Positions 10,129 to 17,736 of a stretch of 64,000 nucleotides of DNA are shown piece after piece. Position 1 is the stretch's first letter, and the number at the start of each line of letters is the position of its first letter. A program made the position numbers and the translations under genes. The notes below the pieces were generated by a model. The model was not told the DNA's origin. It searched no databases and saw only the letters and a list, made by a program, of their open reading frames with translations. Location of the stretch: the NCBI GenBank assembly GCA_937901905.1, contig CALDIF010000025.1, positions 38,464 through 102,463 of the forward strand, in the 5' to 3' direction. This stretch comes from an uncultured Porphyromonadaceae bacterium. Its GTDB lineage: Bacteria > Bacteroidota > Bacteroidia > Bacteroidales > Muribaculaceae.

Positions 10129-10159
10129 CAAGCCGGCGATGTTTGACAAGCCGACAATG
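10124..10159. repeat. 18-bp tandem duplication at the greA stop
   Basis: Two adjacent copies of TTTGACAAGCCGRCRATG (10124-10141 and 10142-10159) differ at two positions; the first contains the greA stop codon. The second copy runs into a small palindrome, CCGACAATGTCGG (10151-10163). Confidence 0.7.
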
Positions 10160-10239
10160 TCGGTTTGCACCAAACTCGTCACAACCAATCACACCAATCG
10201 GACAATTAGCAGTCTCGACGTTAACCAATCAACACGATT

Positions 10240-10629
10240 ATGGCAACGATATTTTCTAAAATCGTAGCAGGCGAAATACCGAGTTACAAGGTCGCCGAGG
10301 ACGAAAATTACTACGCCTTCCTCGACATCAACCCGGTTGCCCCGGGTCACACACTTGTTATTCCGAAACGCGAAGTAAGTTACATCTTCTCGTTGGAACC
10401 CGAAGAGTATGCCGGGTTGTGGGCTTTTGCCCGCAAGGTGGCAGCGGCGTTGGAACAGGCTGTGCCGTGCAAACGCATCGGCATTGCTGTTATCGGTCTT
10501 GAAGTGCCTCACGCGCACATACACCTTGTTCCGCTCAATGGCGAGGGTGACATGAATTTTGCACACAAGACCACATTGCCTGCCGAACAAATGGAGGCAA
10601 TTCGCTCGGCTATTGCAGCGAAATTGTAA
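10240..10629 (+). CDS. HIT family nucleotide hydrolase
   Basis: Histidine-triad protein of the HinT type (129 residues), which hydrolyses AMP-linked phosphoramidates or related nucleotides. The opening IFSKIVAGEIPSYKVAED and DINPVAPGHTLVIPKR are typical, and the active-site triad is visible as PHAHIHLVP near residues 90-98. It follows greA by 111 nt on the same strand, which is the common Bacteroidales arrangement, and precedes an asparaginase by 21 nt. The native substrate is not known. Confidence 0.93.
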   Translation: MATIFSKIVAGEIPSYKVAEDENYYAFLDINPVAPGHTLVIPKREVSYIFSLEPEEYAGLWAFARKVAAALEQAVPCKRIGIAVIGLEVPHAHIHLVPLNGEGDMNFAHKTTLPAEQMEAIRSAIAAKL

Positions 10630-10650
10630 TCAAGTATTCGCTTTGTCACG

Positions 10651-11670
10651 ATGAAGATACTTATCATCTACACCGGTGGCACAATAGGCATGATTGAAAA
10701 CCCCGACACTCATGCCTTACAGCCGTTTGACTTCGACCACTTGATTGACAACGTGCCCAAGGTGAAAAAACTCGCCTTCGAGATTGACCACGTGCAATTC
10801 TCACCACCTATCGACAGTGCCAACATGAAACCGAGCCATTGGGCAGAGATTGCCATTGCCATCGAGCGCAACTACGACCGCTACGACGGTTTTGTGGTAC
10901 TCCACGGTACCGACACGATGGCTTACACGGCAAGCGCCTTGAGTTTCATGCTCGAGAACCTGCACAAGCCCGTGATAATAACCGGCTCGCAGTTGCCCAT
11001 AGGTGAGGTGCGCACCGACGGTGAGGAAAACTTGATTACCGCGCTTCAAGTGGCAGCGGCACGCGACAGCCACGGTGAGTCAATGGTACAAGAGGTGGCT
11101 ATCTTGTTTGAGAACTACTTGTGGCGAGGCAATCGTGCCACCAAGATGAGTGCCGACAACTTCGACGCGTTCAAGAGCAATAACTATCCTCCACTCGCCC
11201 ACATAGGCCTGGACATCGAGTTTGACACCGATGCACTCTATCGCTCGCCCGACCGTCGTCCACTCAAGGTGCGCCACGAGATGGACACTGCCGTGATGGT
11301 ATTGGAACTCACACCGGGAATGACCGAGTTCACACTGCAACACCTGTTACACACGCCCGGCATCAAGGGCATCGTGTTAAAAACATTCGGTGCGGGCAAT
11401 GCTCCCTGTGACACATGGTTTCTCGAAGCCGTCGCCGAGGCTGTGTCGCGTGGTATAGTGATTGTCAATGTGACTCAATGTGTCAACGGCGGAGTGAACG
11501 ACTCGCTTTACGCCACAGGCAACTCATTGTCGCGCACCGGCGTGATCAGCGGTGGTGACATCACGGTAGAGGCGGCGATCACCAAGTTGATGTACCTGTT
11601 CGGCATGCAGATGGACTCATCGACGGTCAAGACCTACATGCGACATTGTTTGTGCGGCGAGCAGTCGTGA
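10651..11670 (+). CDS. ansA: Type I L-asparaginase
   Basis: Hydrolyses asparagine to aspartate and ammonia, probably in the cytoplasm because no signal peptide is present. The 339 residues match cytosolic type I enzymes. The first catalytic Thr lies in IIYTGGTIGMIE (residues 4-15), and the second motif in VVLHGTDTMAYTASALSF (about 82-99). It sits 21 nt after the HIT gene and is probably co-transcribed with it. A terminator-like hairpin lies 76 nt downstream, though its T-run serves the opposite strand. Confidence 0.94.
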   Translation: MKILIIYTGGTIGMIENPDTHALQPFDFDHLIDNVPKVKKLAFEIDHVQFSPPIDSANMKPSHWAEIAIAIERNYDRYDGFVVLHGTDTMAYTASALSFMLENLHKPVIITGSQLPIGEVRTDGEENLITALQVAAARDSHGESMVQEVAILFENYLWRGNRATKMSADNFDAFKSNNYPPLAHIGLDIEFDTDALYRSPDRRPLKVRHEMDTAVMVLELTPGMTEFTLQHLLHTPGIKGIVLKTFGAGNAPCDTWFLEAVAEAVSRGIVIVNVTQCVNGGVNDSLYATGNSLSRTGVISGGDITVEAAITKLMYLFGMQMDSSTVKTYMRHCLCGEQS

Positions 11671-11745
11671 CCGACAAGGCAAAGCCACCGATTGCCGGTG
11701 GGCGTTGTCGGTGTTTCATGTGCGGGAACTTTAAAATACTCAAAA

Positions 11746-11774
11746 ACAAGGGGCGACATCACGTCGCCCCTTGT
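11746..11774 (-). terminator. Terminator of giant amylase 1
   Basis: A perfect 12-bp stem (11746-11757 with 11763-11774) around a 5-nt loop. On the minus strand it is followed by TTTTTGAGTATTTT. It lies 37 nt beyond the amylase stop at 11811. Confidence 0.85.
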
Positions 11775-11810
11775 CGTAATAATAAACATTACCAGTCTAT
11801 AGACTTTTTC

Positions 11811-14800
11811 TTATTTTAGAATTTTGGTTGTCGAGGTTGTACCGTCGTTCCAAGTGGTCACAACAATGTTGATGCCGTCAAACGGTTGTTGCGACTGCAC
11901 GCCCTGTAAATTGTAGTAACGCACACCGACAGCGGTACGCTCGCCAACGATGTCATCAATGGCAGTGGGAATTGTCTCACCGTCGGCAACGGTGATGGTG
12001 ATGCGATAGCCGTCACCTGCAGTCGAGCCGGCGGGAGAACCGATGCGACGCGGCGCCGATGCACCCGGACGTGTATCTTTCTTGTTCTCGATGAAGCCTT
12101 CCAACTTGTACACCTTGCCGGTCACTAAAGACACGCCTGACAAGTTATCGGCAATCTCAAGAGCACCCGGAATGTCGTTGCCGACATCGGGAGTGGTGAA
12201 CTTATAGCCGTCCCAATAAGCATACCAAATGGTACAGTATTCCTGAATGCGCGGACGCATGAAGAAGTAGTCGGCATATTCGTCATCACCCGAGTGGTCA
12301 ATAAAGTTAGCCGGAGTATATTTGTTATAGGTGTACGACTCGGCTTGCTTGCCCACGATGGGTGTCAGCAGGTTCATCGTGAGTTCGGGATTGGCAATGT
12401 CGGTGTAAGTGCCGGTGATGGTACCACCCTCTATCACCTTGCCAACGTAATCATCCGGACTGATACTGATGCCGCTGAGCACAATCTTCATCCAGTTACT
12501 CTGGTCAAAGTTATTGACCAGGTTGTGATTTTCATCGTACTTATAGAGCAAGTCATAGCGGAAATTATCGCCGTAATAATCGTTAGTGTGAGCCAAGTCG
12601 TTAGCAAGAGCATTTTCACGCATTGCATCACTCGTGGGCTCATAACGATTTACACCCTCGGCATCGGTATCTTTCACCCACAAGCACCACGAGCCGTTCA
12701 CTTGCTGTGCCTTGACACAAGTCACGTTGTTACTCACGGTGTACTTCTGTTCCACCACACCTGAGAGAATAATATCGCGCAGTGTCATTGACGTTGCAAC
12801 GTTCGCATCAGCGGAACCGGTTACCGAGCCGGATAAACCGCCCGAATAGGTGTAATAGCCACCGTCCACCCACACCAGGTTGCCGGTTTGCGCGGGATTT
12901 GCCTCGCTGTTACCGCCCAAGTTGTTGAAAATCAACATTGCGGGTGCAACATCATCAACAATAGTGTATCGATAAATGGTGTTGCCGTTAGGTGCCGTGC
13001 CCACAGGTTCGACAAGTTGTTCACCGGGCCATGACCCTGCAAACTCGGTCGCACCACCGGTGGCATTGTCGGTGAAGGGATAAGCATAGGGAGCAATCAC
13101 GCCGTCCACATCATTCTCGAAGTAGATGTAGTGAGTGCCCGGCACATAAGTTGCGCAACTGGGCAACGCGTCAACCTCGCCTGCTACACCCTCAATGGAT
13201 GTAACATTAAAAAACGGTGTTGATGTCAACGAGCCTGTATTTGATGTGGTTACATTAGAATATGTGCCGCCATCATCCGAGCCATAAGTCAAGAATATGT
13301 CATTACTAACTGAGATGTCTTCTGTTTGGTTACCATAACCTCCGCTTCCATTATTCAAGATGAGTGTATATGTACCCTTATTCAGGCGCTTGACATACCA
13401 GGATTTGCTATTAATAGTAACAGGACCGTCAAGATTTTGAATCTTTGTTCCCGGCCATGAGCCTAAGCCATTATTTGTTAAATAGGCATACCAATCGTTA
13501 GAAGTATTGATATAAATGCGAATATAATTATCGTCCTCTGACGTATAAGCCGCAGGAGATAACTCATATCTGTCGTCATAACCTGTGGGATAATAGTCAT
13601 AGAAGTAATCACCTGCGGCAGTCACGGATATATTACCTGACTTATCAGTGTCACCATTGGTATTGAACAAGAATGACTGTGAAGAACCATCGAAATGTTT
13701 GAAATACCAAGTTTCACCATTTACAGTGGCTTTTGTCATAGTCTCACCCGGATAAGTTGAACTACCCGTACCCCACCAGTGAATCTTAACAGCGGTGTTA
13801 GCATTATCCTTATTGCGAACATAAATATTAACACCGGTTGTAGGTATCGTTTGAGTTGCGGCAGTAACCGTATATCGGCGTGCGACGGTGTTGATAACCT
13901 CGCCGTCCTTGAGAATGCCGGCACGAATAGTATGATTACCCGTGCCAAGACTTAACACCTTGCTCAAGGTTGCACCGGTACTGCTTGCCGTGGGGGCACT
14001 GCCGTCAGTCGTGTAAACGATGGGATACTTGCTGTTGTTGCTGTTGATATTCACAGTCAATGTTCCCACCTCGTAGGTTCCGCTCGCCTTGTCGATGCTC
14101 ACGAGCGGATTATTGGTCATGGCAAGATACGAGTCGCTCACGTCGGTGTACTCCTGTCCGTCAATGTGCAAGAACACGTCTTGAGTCACGCCGAGGTAGT
14201 CACCGACACCCTTGCTATTCACCATCTTATTGACATCGTTACCGCTGTCGTCTTTCTCAACCCACTCTTGAGCACCACCGATATTGGTGATATTGCCGTA
14301 ACCGTCAGTTGTCTCGCTGTTATCATAGCGGATACAGAAGTTGAAACTGCTGCGATTAATCGGGAAGTCATACCACCGACGACCGCCGATAGTGACCAAC
14401 TGAATTGACGAACTTGATGCACTAATCCAATCTTGAACGGTACCGTTGTTATCCCAAGCATAGAGAGCGAGATGGTCGGTAGTGGGTTGCAGATAGACGT
14501 GCAACGTGCTTACCGACGCGCTACCGATGTAGTAATGACGCGTTTCGATAGTACTCGGAACCACGGTGTTGCCGGTGAGTACACCCACCTTGAGCGTGAC
14601 ATCGGCAGTGTAGGTAATCGCGGTCTCGTCGGTGATGCGACGACTGTTGGCGGTGGGAGTCGTGCCGTCTGTGGTGTAAACGAGTATCACACCGTCGCGA
14701 TTGGGACGAATGTTAACGGTCACGTCGTCAGTATAGTAACCGCCGGGTTTGTCAACGATAGCGTAACCATAAGTCGCATTAGCCTTCTTGGCATCGATGC

Positions 14801-16721
14801 CGTCAGCCAACTGTCCGGCAAGCGTGCCGTCGCCATGGTTGGTGATGTTGTTGTACTCCTCATCGCTGACACTGCTGCTGATGAGGACGCGCACCTTATT
14901 ACTGTCGTGGTGCTCGGCACCGCCGGCACCGCTCACGTAGTCCTTGCTGAAATTGTTCCAAATTTCTTTGTAACCCGAGGGCACGGCTTCACCGGCCCGG
15001 TCACCCACTTGGTAAACGAGTTCATACTTGTCACCGACCACGCGCCAACCGCCGCCATCGTCGTCACACTCGCCGAAACCGAACAGACCGCTGGTGTTGG
15101 TGATGCCGGCGGTGCGACGCGCACGTATCATCTTGCGTATTGTCACGCCCCACTCGGGGTGCATGAAGTGCGGATAGAACAAGCACGGCGTACCCGGCAT
15201 ACACAAGATGTAAGCATTAGCCTCCTCCATCATGTAGTTGAGGCGGTCGTTGCCACTGGTGGAGTTGGCACCGCCATGATCCATGTAGGTCCATTTGTCT
15301 CCGTTGCTGCCGTCCCCGTTTTGTGGCATTTGGTGGTGTTGGTCGTGAGGCAAATTCTTGAACGTGTCGTGATTGTCGACAAAGGTCACGGCATAGCGTT
15401 TCAACTGCCAGTCGTGTATCATACCGTCGCTATTGAGATAACTCCACTTGTGCCAAATGTGACCGTCCTTATATCGCTTGCTGAACGCGCCGTTGATTTG
15501 GAACTTGAGGGGGAAGTCGAACGCCGCACTCTGTATGGCACCGGCGGTCTTGGTACTGCGCACCCAGTCGCCCACAGTAACGCGATTGCCGTCGTAGCAC
15601 TCACCCACAGCGAATGCCGTTCCGGCCTCATTGAGGAACTTGCCCATGTAGGTGCCGCTAAATCCCTTCACATAGTCGATGCGCAGACCGTCGTAACCGA
15701 GGTCGTTGAGCAAGAAGTCGAGATAGCGGTTAATGTTATATTGCACGTGCTCACTCGTGTGGTCGAGATCGCGAGCCCAACCACCCTTGTCGGCAGTGTC
15801 GTTGCCACCCTTGTCAGCGGTGCTAAACCAATCTTTAATAGGACCTTTAAATAACTCATCGTCACCGCAAATATCCTTACTTGACCATGTGATGTCATAA
15901 CCGTTCTGGGTATAGGTGGGATCGGGATTCGGACTTGTTTCCCACGGGAAGTTATAACTCATCGACTTGTAGGAGTTCATGTACCACTCGGACTTTTGGC
16001 TATCATTCTCGGCGAAAGCGAACCAAGCGTTTGCCCAGTAGTCGAGACCTCCCTTGTGATTGAGAATGACGTCCATGATGACCTTGGTACCACCATTATC
16101 CTCGTTTTGATAATTGTGTATCATCTCTCGCAACTCGTTCTCGGTACCGAAGTAGGACTTCACCTCGGCACTCTCCCAGATGTCGTTGCCTCCATCTTGC
16201 CACCATGTATCCTTTGTTGAAGAATCCTGTACCGGCACTCGCCACGATGCGGTGTGGTAATTGCCGTTTTCATCGGTCTTGCCGTGATTAAACCAATACA
16301 CCGGCACGAAACCCATACAATCGGGGTTTAACTGCCCGGGATAGGCAACATAAGTTTGGGGAGCCGTGTTGGCACCACTTTGCGGCACCCACATCACGTC
16401 GATGTAGGGTGCGATCTCTTTACGATGGTTGTTAAGGCTTCTCCATGTTGTCGTCGGCACCTCCCACTGCAAGTCGTTGCTATAAGCGGTTGAGGGGAAC
16501 GACCACTTTTGCGTGCCGTTTGCATCGCTCCAGTTCATCACGCACCATGTCATGTCATCGGAGCGACGACTGCCATCGAGCGCGTAGGGATAGTAACTGT
16601 TCCAGAAAAAACCTTGCAACATCACGCCGCCATACTGCGATGGCCAACCCTGAGCAAGGGCGGTCAACGGAAGTAGCACTGCAAAAAAGATCGTTGTCTT
16701 GAATTTTCTAAATGCTGTCAT
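11811..16721 (-). CDS. Giant secreted GH13 alpha-amylase with starch-binding modules (amylase 1)
   Basis: Extracellular starch-degrading enzyme of 1636 residues. A signal peptide (TTIFFAVLLPLTALAQG, cleaved near residue 24) is followed at once by the GH13 barrel, which begins YGGVMLQGFFWNSYYP. The catalytic residues are nucleophile Asp349 in GLRIDYVKGF, acid/base Glu374 in VGECYDG and Asp452 in FVDNHDTF. After the barrel come chitobiase-C-terminal-like modules (VYTTDGTTPTANS, VYTTDGSAPTASS) and several CBM26-like starch-binding modules (IHWWGTG, WPGTKIQNLD, SWPGEQLVEP). The end, RYYNLQGVQSQQPFDGINIV, resembles type IX secretion sorting tails, so surface attachment or export by that route is likely but unproven. 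It is a paralogue of the gene at 44250-49247. The stretch at about 13200-13850, encoding CBM modules, is clearly AT-richer than the rest. Confidence 0.92.
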   Translation of the reverse strand: MTAFRKFKTTIFFAVLLPLTALAQGWPSQYGGVMLQGFFWNSYYPYALDGSRRSDDMTWCVMNWSDANGTQKWSFPSTAYSNDLQWEVPTTTWRSLNNHRKEIAPYIDVMWVPQSGANTAPQTYVAYPGQLNPDCMGFVPVYWFNHGKTDENGNYHTASWRVPVQDSSTKDTWWQDGGNDIWESAEVKSYFGTENELREMIHNYQNEDNGGTKVIMDVILNHKGGLDYWANAWFAFAENDSQKSEWYMNSYKSMSYNFPWETSPNPDPTYTQNGYDITWSSKDICGDDELFKGPIKDWFSTADKGGNDTADKGGWARDLDHTSEHVQYNINRYLDFLLNDLGYDGLRIDYVKGFSGTYMGKFLNEAGTAFAVGECYDGNRVTVGDWVRSTKTAGAIQSAAFDFPLKFQINGAFSKRYKDGHIWHKWSYLNSDGMIHDWQLKRYAVTFVDNHDTFKNLPHDQHHQMPQNGDGSNGDKWTYMDHGGANSTSGNDRLNYMMEEANAYILCMPGTPCLFYPHFMHPEWGVTIRKMIRARRTAGITNTSGLFGFGECDDDGGGWRVVGDKYELVYQVGDRAGEAVPSGYKEIWNNFSKDYVSGAGGAEHHDSNKVRVLISSSVSDEEYNNITNHGDGTLAGQLADGIDAKKANATYGYAIVDKPGGYYTDDVTVNIRPNRDGVILVYTTDGTTPTANSRRITDETAITYTADVTLKVGVLTGNTVVPSTIETRHYYIGSASVSTLHVYLQPTTDHLALYAWDNNGTVQDWISASSSSIQLVTIGGRRWYDFPINRSSFNFCIRYDNSETTDGYGNITNIGGAQEWVEKDDSGNDVNKMVNSKGVGDYLGVTQDVFLHIDGQEYTDVSDSYLAMTNNPLVSIDKASGTYEVGTLTVNINSNNSKYPIVYTTDGSAPTASSTGATLSKVLSLGTGNHTIRAGILKDGEVINTVARRYTVTAATQTIPTTGVNIYVRNKDNANTAVKIHWWGTGSSTYPGETMTKATVNGETWYFKHFDGSSQSFLFNTNGDTDKSGNISVTAAGDYFYDYYPTGYDDRYELSPAAYTSEDDNYIRIYINTSNDWYAYLTNNGLGSWPGTKIQNLDGPVTINSKSWYVKRLNKGTYTLILNNGSGGYGNQTEDISVSNDIFLTYGSDDGGTYSNVTTSNTGSLTSTPFFNVTSIEGVAGEVDALPSCATYVPGTHYIYFENDVDGVIAPYAYPFTDNATGGATEFAGSWPGEQLVEPVGTAPNGNTIYRYTIVDDVAPAMLIFNNLGGNSEANPAQTGNLVWVDGGYYTYSGGLSGSVTGSADANVATSMTLRDIILSGVVEQKYTVSNNVTCVKAQQVNGSWCLWVKDTDAEGVNRYEPTSDAMRENALANDLAHTNDYYGDNFRYDLLYKYDENHNLVNNFDQSNWMKIVLSGISISPDDYVGKVIEGGTITGTYTDIANPELTMNLLTPIVGKQAESYTYNKYTPANFIDHSGDDEYADYFFMRPRIQEYCTIWYAYWDGYKFTTPDVGNDIPGALEIADNLSGVSLVTGKVYKLEGFIENKKDTRPGASAPRRIGSPAGSTAGDGYRITITVADGETIPTAIDDIVGERTAVGVRYYNLQGVQSQQPFDGINIVVTTWNDGTTSTTKILK

Positions 16722-16857
16722 AGTAGTTCACAGGTTAGTTATGTTATAATAGTATCAACTCTTCACAACGTTATCGCAACGTCCTGACCTGTGTTACCTG
16801 TTGAAGCGCGATATTGGCTTGCAGCGGAGCAAAACAAAGGCGTGGGACCTTGCCTGT

Positions 16858-17052
16858 TTATCTTGTTCCGGGCATCGCCAAACGCCTCAATAACGAATAA
16901 ACAGCACCACCCCACGCTGACCGCTCATATCATATACCCCCCACCCCAACCTATTGCGGTGGGGGTGGACGGTAAGATAGGTCGCATCGCGGCGTCTTTG
17001 CTGCCTCCTCCGTTATTTTGATGAAATTGGCGATTTCGGAACAAGAGGATAA
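16858..17052 (-). ncRNA. Rod-shaped structured RNA, candidate 6S RNA
   Basis: On the minus strand this 195-nt stretch folds end to end into one interrupted rod. Paired arms from outside inward are TTAT/ATAA, CTTGTTCCG/CGGAACAAG, ATCGCCAA/TTGGCGAT, AATAACG/CGTTATT, CAGCA/TGCTG, ACGC/GCGT, CGC/GCG and TACC/GGTA. A closing CCACCCCCACC/GGTTGGGGTGG hairpin (one mismatch) has a 6-nt loop. Length and shape match 6S RNA, a mimic of an open promoter that binds RNA polymerase. I recognise the shape only, not a sequence signature. Alternatives are a long regulatory 5' leader of amylase 1, or a MITE-like palindrome. A TAnnTTTG box stands 60 nt upstream and a T-rich stretch follows near 16830-16840. Confidence 0.5.
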
Positions 17053-17111
17053 GCACCTTACGCTTACTATATGTCAATGCCGTAGCCGACAATCACCGAC
17101 AAAACGACATG

Positions 17112-17119
17112 CAAAGTTA
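17112..17119 (-). promoter_or_regulatory. -7 box upstream of the rod-like RNA
   Basis: On the minus strand this reads TAACTTTG, a perfect TAnnTTTG box, with GTGT rather than TTTG at the -33 position. It would start a transcript near 17105, reading into the structured RNA and, if not terminated, on into amylase 1. The 508 nt between 16722 and 17229 contain no convincing protein gene; this box, the RNA and the terminator at 17182 are what I can see there. Confidence 0.5.
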
Positions 17120-17181
17120 CAAATTTCTTGTGAATTTCACACTACCACTTGAATTTTTATCGATTTTTACAAAACAAAGAC

Positions 17182-17204
17182 CCCCCAACGGTCGTCGTGG
17201 GGGT
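17182..17204 (-). terminator. Terminator of the nrdDG operon
   Basis: On the minus strand CCCCCA pairs with TGGGGG around an 11-nt partly paired loop, followed by TCTTTGTTTTG. It lies 25 nt past the nrdG stop. Confidence 0.65.
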
Positions 17205-17229
17205 GCCTTACCGTATGCCATGAAGTACA

Positions 17230-17736
17230 TCAAAGGCTGCGCGGATCTTCAATCACGACGGCATTGCCGATTGCGAGCGAAGCGGCAACGTCGATGAGAC
17301 GCTGGTTGCTGCTACCTCTAAACAGCAGACTCGTGTCGCGCTTTGCCAACATGAAAGGACCGTCAACAACGACATCGACATCACGGACCACCTCGAGTAA
17401 ACGTGGCGTTGCGACAACGGTTTCCCACGTGTAGCCCGTATAGAGCCAAATGTTATAACCGGTGCGTTGCTTTATCAGTCGCGTGAGTTGAGCCATAGCC
17501 TCGGCTTGGAACAAGGGGTCACCTCCGGTGAGCGTGACGGGCAAATCCTCGCGTGCAATAATATCGACGAGTGCCTCGGGAGTCAACTCCATTTCGCCTC
17601 GCGGCGACCACGACTGCGGGTTGTGACACCCGGGACAGGCGTGATCGCAGCCGGCGAAGTAGATGCTTGTGCGCAAGTGAGGACCGTCTACACTGGTACC
17701 GTGAATAATGCGCAGCAGTTGCAGGGTTGTGTTCAT
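17230..17736 (-). CDS. nrdG: Anaerobic ribonucleoside-triphosphate reductase activating protein
   Basis: Radical SAM enzyme that installs the glycyl radical on NrdD. The correct reading starts at the ATG at 17736 (MNTTLQLLRIIHGTSVDG), giving 168 residues, the normal length; an upstream in-frame ATG at 17862 lies inside nrdD and is rejected. The [4Fe-4S] ligands are Cys30, Cys34 and Cys37 in FAGCDHACPGCHNPQSW. A glycine-rich SAM-binding stretch follows as VTLTGGDPLF. Its start codon overlaps the nrdD stop by one base (TGATG), indicating translational coupling. Confidence 0.96.
   Translation of the reverse strand: MNTTLQLLRIIHGTSVDGPHLRTSIYFAGCDHACPGCHNPQSWSPRGEMELTPEALVDIIAREDLPVTLTGGDPLFQAEAMAQLTRLIKQRTGYNIWLYTGYTWETVVATPRLLEVVRDVDVVVDGPFMLAKRDTSLLFRGSSNQRLIDVAASLAIGNAVVIEDPRSL

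Noticed and set aside
14433..15854. 473-codon plus-strand frame inside amylase 1
   Set aside because: Lies antisense to a GH13 domain with intact catalytic residues; no domain of its own.
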